Shown piece by piece: positions 5,953 through 12,623 of a stretch of DNA of 22,231 nucleotides (positions within the stretch are counted from its first letter, which is position 1; every line of letters starts with the position of its first letter). The stretch covers positions 1-22,231 of the forward strand of contig JBGPIK010000059.1 in assembly GCA_041484845.1 (NCBI GenBank), written 5' to 3'. This stretch comes from JBGPIK01 sp041484845. GTDB taxonomy: Bacteria; Desulfobacterota; Binatia; UBA9968. A program made the position numbers and the translations under genes. Under the pieces are notes generated by a model. That model ran no database searches. It saw only the letters and a program-made list of their open reading frames with translations, and was not told where the DNA came from.

Positions 5953-8028
5953 CTACAGATCGGGATTTTGGTCGGGAATTTTCTTTATATCGTCAAGCCA
6001 AGCGGTAGCTTCGCTATCACTCGGAGCTCGGTAGTCTCCACGCGGTGACAGAGAGCCTCCCGAACCAACTTTCGGAGCATTCGGTATGCAGCTTCTCTTG
6101 AACTGGCTCAATTGGAAAAATCGCCACGCGAAGACAGACAGCCAGCGCTTAATTTCTGCAATCGTGTATTCATGTTTGACCGCATCGGAAATATCCGGCC
6201 AGCGCCCTTGATTGCGGTCTCTCCAACAGCAGTAGGCGAGGAAAGCGATTTTTGACGGCAAATAGCCAAAGCGGGTCGTATAATACAGAATGAAATCTTG
6301 CAGCTCGTACGGACCGACGACGTCTTCTGTTCGCTGGCTCGGTTGCTCGCACTCGGTGGGGCTGGGAACAAGTTCCGGACTAAACTCCGTGTTGAGAATC
6401 GAGCTCAACACTTGGCTTGCTTTTTTGCCGAGCTGTTCCGTTTTCGCCACCCAGCGAATCAGAAACTGCAGCAATGTCTTGGGAACGCTGGCGTTGACGG
6501 CGTAGTGGGACATGTGGTCTCCCACGCCGTAGGTACACCAGCCTAAAGCGAGTTCGCTCAGATCGCTGGTGCCAAGCACCAACCCTTGGTGAAGGTTGGC
6601 AAGCCGGAAGAGATGGCTCGTCCGTTCTCCCGCCTGGACATTTTCAAAAGTGACGTCGTAAATCGGCTCGCCGTGCGCGTAGGGGTGATTAATGTCACGC
6701 AGCATCTGCTCGCAGCTCGGCCGGATATCCATTTCATGAGCCGTGCAACCCACTGCTTCCATGAGAGCTTTGGAATTGGCTAAAGTCGCCCGGCTCGTGG
6801 CGAAGCCCGGCATGGTGTAGGCGAGAATGTTAGCCCGGGGAAGTTGCAAGACGTCCATCGCGCGAGCGGCAACGATGAGCGCATGAGTGGAATCCAAGCC
6901 GCCAGAAACTCCGATGACGATCTTGGATATTTTTGAGCTCTGTAATCGCTTGGCCAACGCCTGGACCTGAATATTATAAGCTTCATAGCAACGGCGATCG
7001 CGCAGTGCCGGATCGGAGGGCACGTAAGGAAAGCGATCGATCTGCCGGTCGCATAAGAGCGGGACATCCTTTGGAAACTCCAGATCAAAGCGCACCGTTC
7101 TAAACCGGTGTAGCGTTTCGTGATGGCGCTGCACGCTTTGGGCAAAGCTATTCTGCCGCATCCGTTCCTGGCTGAGCCTTTCCAGATCCAGTTCGGCGAT
7201 GACGAGCTGCGAGTTGTAACGGAACCGCTCCGACTCGGCCACCAAGGCGCCGTTCTCATAAACAATCGCGTGACCGTCCCAAGCGAGATCCGTCGTTGAT
7301 TCGCCGGTGCCTGCAGCGGTGTAAAGATAAGCGGCCAAGCAGCGCGCTGATTGGTTGGCGACTAACTGATGGCGGTACTCGTCCTTGCCGAGCGTAATAT
7401 TGGAGGCAGAAAGGTTCAAAATAACGGTTGCCCCGGCAAGCGCGGCGCTGGAGGATGGTGGAATCGGCACCCACAGATCCTCACAAATTTCGACAAAAAA
7501 AGTAAAGTTTTGACTATCGCGACATTGGAACAGAAGCTCCTCTCCGAACGGAACATCGTGCTGGCCGAAAACCTCCACGACCGTGCTGCGCGCCGCCATG
7601 GCCGGCGCGAACTGGCGATATTCGTAGAACTCCCGGTAATTAGGCAGAAATGTTTTGGGCACGATTCCCAGGATTTTGCCGCGCAGAACGACGACCGCGC
7701 AGTTAAACAACAAGTGATCGATTTGGATCGGCATCCCGACCACGGCGGCCAGATCGATCGCTTCCGATGCCGTGAGAATGCTGCGCAGCGCTTCACGGGA
7801 GGCTTCCAGCAGAGCTTGCTGGTGAAACAAATCATCGCACGAGTAGGCGGATAAGCCCAGCTCCGGGAACAGCACAAGGACGGCCCGTTCCCGCTCGCCT
7901 TTTTCCATGAGTTCGATCGTGCGAGCGGCATTGAAACTCGGATCGGCTACGCGAACTTCAGGAACGCCGACTGCGACGCGGACAAAGCCATGGTTATAAA
8001 GGTTGAAAAACTCAGTTCTTGCCGTCAT
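5953..8028 (-). CDS. nadE: Glutamine-dependent NAD+ synthetase
   Basis: A 691-residue enzyme that converts deamido-NAD to NAD+ with ATP and glutamine, in the cytoplasm. The N-terminal nitrilase-type glutaminase domain (about 1-300) has the full Glu-Lys-Cys triad: E56 in FPELGLSAYSCDDLF, K125 in GIVPKTFLPNYREFYEYRQF and C182 in FVEICEDLWVPIPPSS. The C-terminal synthetase (about 350-640) has the P-loop VIGVSGGLDSTHALIVA, TMPGFATSR and the substrate loop LVLGTSDLSELALGWCTYGVGDHMSHYAVN. Length fits the long two-domain type known from Mycobacterium. I prefer the ATG at 8028 because GGAG is 9 bases upstream; the ATG at 8043 has no ribosome site. It follows the DUF155-like gene by about 60 bases in the same direction, probably as one transcript. 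No sound sigma-54 site precedes it. Confidence 0.95.
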   Translation of the reverse strand: MTARTEFFNLYNHGFVRVAVGVPEVRVADPSFNAARTIELMEKGERERAVLVLFPELGLSAYSCDDLFHQQALLEASREALRSILTASEAIDLAAVVGMPIQIDHLLFNCAVVVLRGKILGIVPKTFLPNYREFYEYRQFAPAMAARSTVVEVFGQHDVPFGEELLFQCRDSQNFTFFVEICEDLWVPIPPSSSAALAGATVILNLSASNITLGKDEYRHQLVANQSARCLAAYLYTAAGTGESTTDLAWDGHAIVYENGALVAESERFRYNSQLVIAELDLERLSQERMRQNSFAQSVQRHHETLHRFRTVRFDLEFPKDVPLLCDRQIDRFPYVPSDPALRDRRCYEAYNIQVQALAKRLQSSKISKIVIGVSGGLDSTHALIVAARAMDVLQLPRANILAYTMPGFATSRATLANSKALMEAVGCTAHEMDIRPSCEQMLRDINHPYAHGEPIYDVTFENVQAGERTSHLFRLANLHQGLVLGTSDLSELALGWCTYGVGDHMSHYAVNASVPKTLLQFLIRWVAKTEQLGKKASQVLSSILNTEFSPELVPSPTECEQPSQRTEDVVGPYELQDFILYYTTRFGYLPSKIAFLAYCCWRDRNQGRWPDISDAVKHEYTIAEIKRWLSVFAWRFFQLSQFKRSCIPNAPKVGSGGSLSPRGDYRAPSDSEATAWLDDIKKIPDQNPDL

Positions 8029-8088
8029 CGCTTTCTGCTCCATGCACCGTCTATACCTGATTTTGTTGTGCCGGTCATGCCCTTGGCC

Positions 8089-9228
8089 TCACGGTACCCT
8101 GCGGAACAGCTCGAGTCCGATGGATGCCGCAATGAGAACGATGATCACCCATTCCAGCACTTCCATGCGCCGATTGCTCGCTTGGTCGGAGATTTTTTGG
8201 TAAATGCTCTCGAGGGTCTGAAGTTTTCGCAGAATACTGGTGTCCCATTCGTCGAGATGAAAACGTCTGTTGACCAAGCGATAAACGCGCGCCAGGTACT
8301 GATCCCCGAGGAGCTTAAGCGTATTGTTGACGCCTTCGAAAAGAAGCGCGTTATCGATTTGCAGCTCGGCGACCCGCCGCAGCGCGGCACCATAATATCC
8401 AAATACACCCGGCAGGTTCAGGAACGATCGCGACAGCGCGTCATACGCCTGGTCAAGGGCCCGATCTAATCGCCGATCCAAATAGCGCATCTCCAACAGC
8501 TCGACATTTGCATAATCCAATACCGCCCGAACATCTTCGCCTTCCCTATCAATGAGCAGAGCGGCGTTCCAATCGATAACGGTGAGATCCGCCGTCCCAA
8601 ACGATATCCTCGCAACGAGCGCGTCATCGACCTCTTGATCTGATAGGGTTTGGCGCTCGGCACGCAGGATCTGCGCGATTTCCCGGCTATGATCCGCGCA
8701 GAAACAATTTGCGTCGAAAGGTTGAGTAAACGATTCAATGTGGAAAATCAGGTAATCTTCAACGATCGGGGCCAAGCTGGCCTGAGCGGCGGCATCCCCG
8801 ATCACTTTGAGGAACTGCTCAACCCGGAGGCGGGAATCCGAGAGCAGGAACTCGTTGTCATAGAGTTCTTCTGCGAGCTGAAGAAGATTCGAGAACACGC
8901 CGGCTATGGGTAGGGCATAGATGACTGCCACTGCGCCGAAATCATAAGCCATGATATCGACGCTGGGCCGAGCGGAAACGCCGCCGATGCTCAACCGCTC
9001 GATCTCTCGACTAACACGTAACGGCGGCGGCTGGTATTCGAAATAGCTGGGAGATCGCCGCTTGTGCGGAATCGTTTGTCGCTGCGTCGTTTCATGAACG
9101 CGCCGCTCGGCTTCCTCAAGTTTGATCGAGCGGGCGGCGTCGTAAGCAAACAGGACGAAGCACGAACCCGTTTGAATCGTCCATTGTCTTGGCGTCGAAA
9201 ACTGTGGCGATGATTGCGTCTCGGTCAT
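8089..9228 (-). CDS. DUF155/RMD1-like C-terminally membrane-anchored protein
   Basis: A 379-residue protein with a single membrane segment at the extreme C-terminus (VLEWVIIVLIAASIGLELF). Before it stands a long helical region (VELLEMRYLDRRLDRALDQAYDALSRS; LARVYRLVNRRFHLDEWDTSILRKLQTLESIYQKISDQASNRRMEVLEW). This order, with a coiled-coil ending in an LEW motif and then the membrane helix, is the tail architecture of the DUF155 (RMND1/Sif2/Rmd1) family. The N-terminal part (TGSCFVLFAYDAARSIKLEEAE, YDFGAVAVIYALPIAG) also suits it. The match was judged by eye. The ATG at 9228 is favoured for an opening that looks like a normal N-terminus; an upstream ATG at 9303 has GGAAG too close, and neither has an ideal ribosome site. 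It stands directly upstream of the NAD synthetase. Function unknown. Confidence 0.65.
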   Translation of the reverse strand: MTETQSSPQFSTPRQWTIQTGSCFVLFAYDAARSIKLEEAERRVHETTQRQTIPHKRRSPSYFEYQPPPLRVSREIERLSIGGVSARPSVDIMAYDFGAVAVIYALPIAGVFSNLLQLAEELYDNEFLLSDSRLRVEQFLKVIGDAAAQASLAPIVEDYLIFHIESFTQPFDANCFCADHSREIAQILRAERQTLSDQEVDDALVARISFGTADLTVIDWNAALLIDREGEDVRAVLDYANVELLEMRYLDRRLDRALDQAYDALSRSFLNLPGVFGYYGAALRRVAELQIDNALLFEGVNNTLKLLGDQYLARVYRLVNRRFHLDEWDTSILRKLQTLESIYQKISDQASNRRMEVLEWVIIVLIAASIGLELFRRVP

Positions 9229-9349
9229 GAACTCTAGATTATCACCCTGTCGCTTGCAGGCCGGGCATTTAAGGCTGTTTCTTATGACTTTCCATACTTC
9301 CAACCGTAACCGCTTTGTTTTTCATTTCTGGTATACAGCAAACCGAGAT

Positions 9350-9365
9350 TTTTCACACCTGCGAA
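9350..9365. promoter_or_regulatory. Candidate activator site upstream of the ferritin-like gene
   Basis: TTTTCA-CACC-TGCGAA agrees with TTCGCA-N4-TGCGAA at 10 of 12 arm positions. Its centre is about 93 bases before the start site predicted near 9451. Confidence 0.38.
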
Positions 9366-9424
9366 CTTCGAAAGAAAATCGGTCGAACAGGCATCGGTTG
9401 GTCGCTTTTTTTGTGTGGTGGCCA

Positions 9425-9440
9425 TGGCTTATTCCTTGCT
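9425..9440 (+). promoter_or_regulatory. Sigma-54 promoter for the ferritin-like gene
   Basis: TGGCTTATTCCTTGCT matches TGGC and TTGCT with correct spacing. Predicted start near 9451, giving a 32-base leader with GAGG before the ATG at 9483. Confidence 0.75.
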
Positions 9441-9482
9441 TTACTGAGCCGTAGATCCTGAGCTGGTAAAAGTGAGGTACAT

Positions 9483-9965
9483 ATGTTTTCAAGCAAAGCC
9501 TGGACGGACGAATGGCGTCGCTTCCTTGGGCTGTCTACCGCCGCCAAGGCGTTGGAGATCTTGTCCCGACTTTACATTGAAGAAAGCCAACACACAGCTA
9601 TACTTGCCCAGCATGCCTCCCGGATGCATTATCCTCAGTTTCGCGCAAAGCTTCTGGAGATCGCGGCAGGGGAAGCCAAGCATTGCGAGTGGATCGGTGC
9701 AAATATAAAGTCTTTGGGTAGCGCGTTGCCAGTCGTTCCGCCGGCTGCGCCGGTGGGTGGAAACAGCTGGAATCTCCTACTCGAAGATCTCGAAGACGAA
9801 AGTCGCTGCGCTGGAGAATTGCTGGAGCAGGCGATATCTCTTGAAGCCGATTTCCCGTCCGTCGCGAACTTGCTGAGGCGCATCTATGAAGAGGAGCAAA
9901 CGCATCGCAACGAGATCAGGGAGATGCTGATGCGCAGTGACCCTCTGTCTCTCTATGCTGCATAG
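9483..9965 (+). CDS. Ferritin-like diiron protein
   Basis: A 160-residue four-helix-bundle protein. Helices carry repeated E-x-x-H ligand motifs: EESQHTAILAQHASRMH (about 34-50), AAGEAKHCEWIGANIKS (about 59-75), LLEDLEDESRCAGELLEQA (about 99-117) and IYEEEQTHRNEIREML (about 136-151). This is the carboxylate and histidine arrangement of ferritin-like/rubrerythrin-like diiron proteins. A proline-rich linker (SALPVVPPAAPVGG) separates the two helix pairs. No rubredoxin Cys4 domain is present. By family, possible roles are peroxide reduction, iron handling or a diiron oxidase; the sequence does not decide. GAGG sits about 6 bases before the ATG. The gene has its own sigma-54 promoter and a candidate activator site, and is convergent with the CBS gene at 10048. 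Oxidative-stress protection would fit the neighbourhood. Confidence 0.82.
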   Translation: MFSSKAWTDEWRRFLGLSTAAKALEILSRLYIEESQHTAILAQHASRMHYPQFRAKLLEIAAGEAKHCEWIGANIKSLGSALPVVPPAAPVGGNSWNLLLEDLEDESRCAGELLEQAISLEADFPSVANLLRRIYEEEQTHRNEIREMLMRSDPLSLYAA

Positions 9966-10047
9966 AACCGCCAGAATCTTGAATGCTTACGTTCTGTACA
10001 TGCTAAAGGGGGATCATCTTAGAAAGCTGCCATGCGCGTCGGTGTCG

Positions 10048-10476
10048 TTAAAGGCTTCCCTGACCGAAACCTTCGGAAACAGCTTTGCCGATTTCCGACA
10101 TTTCATTCGCGATCAGAGCGATGATGTCGTCGAGCGTAATGATGCCGACGATCGTATCATGGCCGTTGACGATGGGAACGCGGCGGACATGGAAGGCATG
10201 CATCAGGGAAGTCAATTGACGCAAATCTTTGTCCACGGAGATGCGGATCGGGTCCGGCGTCATAATCTCTTTCACCCGCGTCTTTTCCGGATCCCTCAGC
10301 GCGCCGGCTACCTTTAGCGCAATATCTCGGTCCGTTATTATTCCGCAGAGCTTTCCGTTGTCCTCGGCGATGAGACAGCCGATGTTGTTCTCTTCCATCA
10401 TTCGGCAGGCTTGCGCCACGTTCTTCTCCAGGGATATCTTGATCACCGGTTTGCGGCAAAAATTTTCTAATGACAT
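10048..10476 (-). CDS. Tandem CBS-domain protein
   Basis: A 142-residue protein made only of two CBS motifs: VIKISLEKNVAQACRMMEENNIGCLIAEDNGKLCGIITDRDIALKV (about 11-56) and VKEIMTPDPIRISVDKDLRQLTSLMHAFHVRRVPIVNGHDTIVGIITLDDIIALI (about 68-122). Such Bateman modules bind adenine nucleotides and act as energy sensors, often through a partner. The short form resembles mycobacterial Hrp1. GAGG lies 6 bases before the ATG at 10476. It is 110 bases downstream of a second double-CBS gene in the same direction. No convincing own promoter is seen; a -24/-12-like match at 10562-10577 is poor. It may therefore share the promoter at 11120-11135. It is convergent with the ferritin-like gene. Confidence 0.93.
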   Translation of the reverse strand: MSLENFCRKPVIKISLEKNVAQACRMMEENNIGCLIAEDNGKLCGIITDRDIALKVAGALRDPEKTRVKEIMTPDPIRISVDKDLRQLTSLMHAFHVRRVPIVNGHDTIVGIITLDDIIALIANEMSEIGKAVSEGFGQGSL

Positions 10477-10586
10477 GTTTACCTCACAAAAAGTCTAAAT
10501 TCGGTTTGACGTCTTTGTCCAGGGGCTTACTGACTTATAGCACCTTCTGCGGTACCAGAAAGGCTGGAATACCGCCGATTGGCCAT

Positions 10587-11018
10587 TCACTTACCGCCCA
10601 TTTCCCGCAACAGATCCGTCCGCGTAGCAACGCCGACCAGTTTGTCGCCTTCGACAACCAGGAGGCAGTCTGTCTCTTTATCGACCATCAACCACGCCGA
10701 CTCTTCAAGCGAAGTATCGCAACGAATCGTTGTCGCCGGCTTCATAATGTCTCTCACAACCACTGTCCCCAACGCATGGCGCAGAGATTCCCCAGGGTGC
10801 CGCACTAGGGAACGCATTGACGCATGCAGTAAATCGGCCTGATTGAGCACTCCGACTAGCCTGCCGTGATCCAGGACCGGAAAGTGGCGAAGGTTGGCCA
10901 AATTCATGATGTCATCGGCAAGTCTTAGAGTGTCGTCCAGATTGAGGGTTAACAGTTCGGTCGTCATAACGTCTCGAACGGTCTTGTGCGCGCCGAGAAA
11001 CCCCGTTGATAAATTCAT
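10587..11018 (-). CDS. Second tandem CBS-domain protein
   Basis: A 143-residue double-CBS protein: TVRDVMTTELLTLNLDDTLRLADDIMNLANLRHFPVLDHGRLVGVLNQADLLHASM (first motif) and VVVRDIMKPATTIRCDTSLEESAWLMVDKETDCLLVVEGDKLVGVATRTDLLREM (second). It is clearly different in sequence from the neighbour at 10048, so the pair is not a recent duplication. Ligand is likely an adenine nucleotide, by family. I start it at the ATG at 11018 because AAAGG is 9 bases upstream; the ATG at 11027 directly abuts that AAAGG. A possible sigma-54 promoter lies about 90 bases upstream (11120-11135), with a degenerate activator site further out (11222-11237). Confidence 0.92.
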   Translation of the reverse strand: MNLSTGFLGAHKTVRDVMTTELLTLNLDDTLRLADDIMNLANLRHFPVLDHGRLVGVLNQADLLHASMRSLVRHPGESLRHALGTVVVRDIMKPATTIRCDTSLEESAWLMVDKETDCLLVVEGDKLVGVATRTDLLREMGGK

Positions 11019-11119
11019 CTCTGCCATCCTTTCTCGATACCGGCAGCCAGTCGCACTTAGTTTTTTTTCAAGCTTTTCATCTCAAATTAGAAAATTTAGC
11101 ACAGACTTTTGCGTAAGTG

Positions 11120-11135
11120 TGCGAAAGTTATGCCA
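11120..11135 (-). promoter_or_regulatory. Possible sigma-54 promoter for the CBS gene pair
   Basis: On the minus strand the site is TGGCATAACTTTCGCA. TGGCA and the -12 GC are correct and well spaced, but the -12 element reads TCGC instead of TTGC. Predicted start near 11109, about 90 bases before the ATG at 11018. Confidence 0.5.
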
Positions 11136-11221
11136 CCGGTCGATAGAGATGCGAAGGAATGCCCGTTACGCTGTTTTGAGCGAAATTTATTTTGCATAAA
11201 TGGCGAGAACATAGGCAAGAG

Positions 11222-11237
11222 TTCGCGTGCGTAGGAA
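11222..11237. promoter_or_regulatory. Degenerate candidate activator site upstream of the CBS pair
   Basis: TTCGCG-TGCG-TAGGAA matches the proposed palindrome at 9 of 12 arm positions, centred about 120 bases before the start site predicted near 11109. Confidence 0.25.
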
Positions 11238-11380
11238 ACGCGGCACCAGCAGCGCGCGCGGCATTCATCGTTACGGATTAGATCCTATTTGGACCGGTTA
11301 GAGCGATAAGCGCGCTACGCTAGAACAGGTGTTCGGAACTGCCCCTGCCCGGCCTGAGCGAAGAAGAGACGAGCCGAAAG

Positions 11381-11590
11381 ATGACTGAATGGAACGAAAA
11401 GAATCGGATAGGCCCATCACCGGCAGAACTTAAAAGCGTTGTCCGATCAGCGTATCAACATCAGTTCCCGTACCGATATAGCTGCCGTAATCAAGTTCTA
11501 ACGCGGTTTTGTCCTTTGGCGGACTATGAATCTTGCCAGAAGTACGTTATTGAGCGTACAGAGCCGCGCGGAAGTGCTAAGCAGTCTTAA
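11381..11590 (+). CDS. Possible small Cys-containing protein
   Basis: An open frame of 69 codons that does not overlap any other gene. The middle reads QHQFPYRYSCRNQVLTRFCPLADYESCQKYVIERTEP, with three Cys residues in a C-x8-C-x7-C arrangement. This looks protein-like (possible metal site or redox pair) rather than random, but I recognise no family. The ribosome site is poor (GACGAG or GCCGAAAG before the ATG). No clear promoter precedes it. It ends 52 bases before the stop of the convergent microprotein gene. It could equally be a chance open frame. Confidence 0.4.
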   Translation: MTEWNEKNRIGPSPAELKSVVRSAYQHQFPYRYSCRNQVLTRFCPLADYESCQKYVIERTEPRGSAKQS

Positions 11591-11642
11591 TAAAACCAAT
11601 CTGCTTGCATTCTTTAGTGCTTCGCTTCACGTGCCGCTTTTA

Positions 11643-11753
11643 TCAATGATGTTTTCCGCCCCGTCGCGAGCCCGTCGTTGAAAAAACCAGATGTATGATG
11701 AGCGTCAGGACGATCAGAAGCACCAAATAAAAAAGTTCATGTTCAGCTGCCAT
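11643..11753 (-). CDS. 36-residue membrane microprotein
   Basis: A very short gene beginning at the ATG at 11753. The peptide starts MAAEHELFYLVLLIVLTLII, continues with HLVFSTTGSRRGG and ends KHH: one hydrophobic helix (about residues 7-24), an acidic N-terminal side and a basic C-terminal tail. That is the build of small single-span inner-membrane proteins with N-out or N-in anchoring. GGGG lies 8 bases before the ATG. What makes it credible is the near-consensus sigma-54 promoter at 11816-11831, with a predicted 52-base leader. A longer frame from 11825 would start inside that promoter and is rejected. No family is recognised. It may modulate a membrane partner, possibly the sensor kinase encoded about 0.9 kb away; that is speculation. 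Confidence 0.6.
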   Translation of the reverse strand: MAAEHELFYLVLLIVLTLIIHLVFSTTGSRRGGKHH

Positions 11754-11815
11754 AAAACACCCCGTTAAAGGTAGAAGCGTTTCACACCTCGGCAACGGCT
11801 CTATAGCGAGTTTTG

Positions 11816-11831
11816 AGCAAAGCATGTGCCA
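11816..11831 (-). promoter_or_regulatory. Near-consensus sigma-54 promoter for the microprotein
   Basis: On the minus strand the site is TGGCACATGCTTTGCT: every defined position of TGGCAC-N5-TTGC[A/T] is met. It is the best match in the window. Predicted start near 11805, 52 bases before the ATG at 11753. Confidence 0.85.
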
Positions 11832-11868
11832 GTTCTGCCGGGAATATCCCAGTTTTGTCGGACGGGAT

Positions 11869-11884
11869 TTCGCATGTATGTCGC
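11869..11884. promoter_or_regulatory. Candidate activator half-site upstream of the microprotein
   Basis: TTCGCA-TGTA-TGTCGC has a perfect left arm and a poor right arm (8 of 12 overall), centred about 71 bases before the start site predicted near 11805. Confidence 0.25.
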
Positions 11885-11893
11885 AGGGTTAGC

Positions 11894-11923
11894 TTGACAG
11901 CAGTGCCTTTACGGGGCTACAAG
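11894..11923 (+). promoter_or_regulatory. Possible sigma-70 promoter for the 12016 gene
   Basis: TTGACA (11894-11899), 18 bases, then TACAAG (11918-11923, 4 of 6 to TATAAT). It would start about 85 bases before the ATG. No valid sigma-54 site is present here. Confidence 0.4.
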
Positions 11924-12015
11924 ACCTGGTAGCTTTCCTAGAGATGGCAAGTTCGTCGGCATTATTAAGAAACAAAATTGAGAACTACTAGTTTACGGCA
12001 ACAGGAGCGAAGAAT

Positions 12016-12378
12016 ATGGATAGCGAATCCGTGGAACGACTGATGGATGTTATGCTGCAAATGAAAATCAATTTTGTCCACGTCACTGAAACTTTGCACC
12101 AACAGACGCTGGAGATTCGACAACAATTAGGGATTATTTTTGAAAAAGAAAAGAAAAGCCTCGATGATTGCCTGGTCGGTATCGATCGAAAGCTGAAGGA
12201 ATGCTCGATGTGCGTTGAAGATTACCGAAGTCTGTACACCCATCTTAGCACGATGCGAGAGAAGCTTGTTCAACTTGGCGGCCAGCCGAGTCCGCTCCCG
12301 GCGGCATTACCCGCCGATCAGTTTGACGAAATCGTCGCATGGCGTCTTCAGGTGCTTAAATGTGAGGACAAAATATAG
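12016..12378 (+). CDS. Small coiled-coil protein of unknown function
   Basis: A 120-residue soluble protein with no family that I recognise. The first 90 residues are largely helical and heptad-like (ERLMDVMLQMKINFVHVTETLHQQTLEIRQQLGIIFEKEKKSLDDCLVGIDRKLKECSMCVEDYRSLYTHLSTMREKLVQL), with a C-S-M-C pair near residue 60. The tail is proline-rich and then charged (QPSPLPAALPADQFDEIVAWRLQVLKCEDKI). No signal peptide or membrane segment is visible. CAGGAG is placed about 9 bases before the ATG. It stands about 245 bases upstream of the sensor kinase on the same strand, so it may be an accessory or partner of the two-component system. A sigma-70-like promoter, not a sigma-54 one, precedes it, which would suit constitutive supply of a sensing component. 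Confidence 0.7.
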   Translation: MDSESVERLMDVMLQMKINFVHVTETLHQQTLEIRQQLGIIFEKEKKSLDDCLVGIDRKLKECSMCVEDYRSLYTHLSTMREKLVQLGGQPSPLPAALPADQFDEIVAWRLQVLKCEDKI

Positions 12379-12623
12379 CGGCGGCGTCGAATTTGCGAGC
12401 GCTGTAGTTAACAACGAAATGATACAAGCTAATAACCGCACCGTCGGTTTAGCCGCACGCGAGAAGTCGCGATCCAAGCCACGAGCGCAACCCGTTTTCG
12501 CTCGGCGTATTCTACAAAATCACACTCGTCTAAATCGAGAATCTCAGGTTTTTTCTCAGGCGCTAAGATCGCGCGCGTCTGAGTTTGAGAACCGTCGTAT
12601 GTGCTGAGTATGCACCGCTGACC

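Larger units (their letters stand above)
9229..9482. other. Divergent intergenic region upstream of the ferritin-like gene
   Basis: No gene is visible in these 254 bases. They contain a candidate activator site (9350-9365) and a sigma-54 promoter for the plus-strand gene (9425-9440). I find no -24/-12 element directed at the DUF155-like gene. Confidence 0.55.
11019..11642. other. Gene-poor stretch upstream of the CBS pair
   Basis: About 620 bases with a possible minus-strand sigma-54 promoter (11120-11135), TGCGAA half-sites near 11120 and 11150, a degenerate palindrome (11222-11237), and one small possible plus-strand gene (11381-11590, listed separately). Two further -24/-12-like matches (11241-11256 and 11290-11305) lack the TT of the -12 element and were not accepted. 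Confidence 0.45.
11754..12015. other. Divergent region between the microprotein and the 12016 gene
   Basis: A 262-base gap with the minus-strand sigma-54 promoter (11816-11831), a TTCGCA-N4 candidate activator half-site (11869-11884), and a sigma-70-like TTGACA element directed to the plus strand (11894-11923). A TGGCA-N6-CGGC match at 11945-11960 has the wrong spacing for sigma-54. Confidence 0.5.

Noticed and set aside
7369..7931. Long frames on both strands within the NAD synthetase gene
   Set aside because: They are other-frame readings of a conserved, catalytically complete enzyme.
8043..8058. Sigma-54-like match AGGTATAGACGGTGCA (minus) before the NAD synthetase gene
   Set aside because: It has the GG and GC with correct spacing but poor flanks, and the predicted start would fall about 4 bases before the ATG, leaving out the ribosome site.
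10562..10577. Sigma-54-like match CGGCGGTATTCCAGCC (minus) before the first CBS gene
   Set aside because: Only the GG and GC plus one base agree; TTGC is CAGC. Too weak to list.
11241..11256. CGGCACCAGCAGCGCG (plus) upstream of the small 11381 frame
   Set aside because: The -24 part is good but the -12 element lacks both T bases, and the stretch is simply GC-rich.
11290..11305. TGGACCGGTTAGAGCG (plus) upstream of the small 11381 frame
   Set aside because: Spacing is right but both elements are poor (TGGAC, GAGC).
11945..11960. TGGCAAGTTCGTCGGC (plus) before the 12016 gene
   Set aside because: GG to GC distance is one base too long for sigma-54.
12558..12573. AGGCGCTAAGATCGCG (plus) before the kinase gene
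   Set aside because: Spacing is right, but three consensus positions fail and the start would coincide with the in-frame TTG; left as undecided rather than called.
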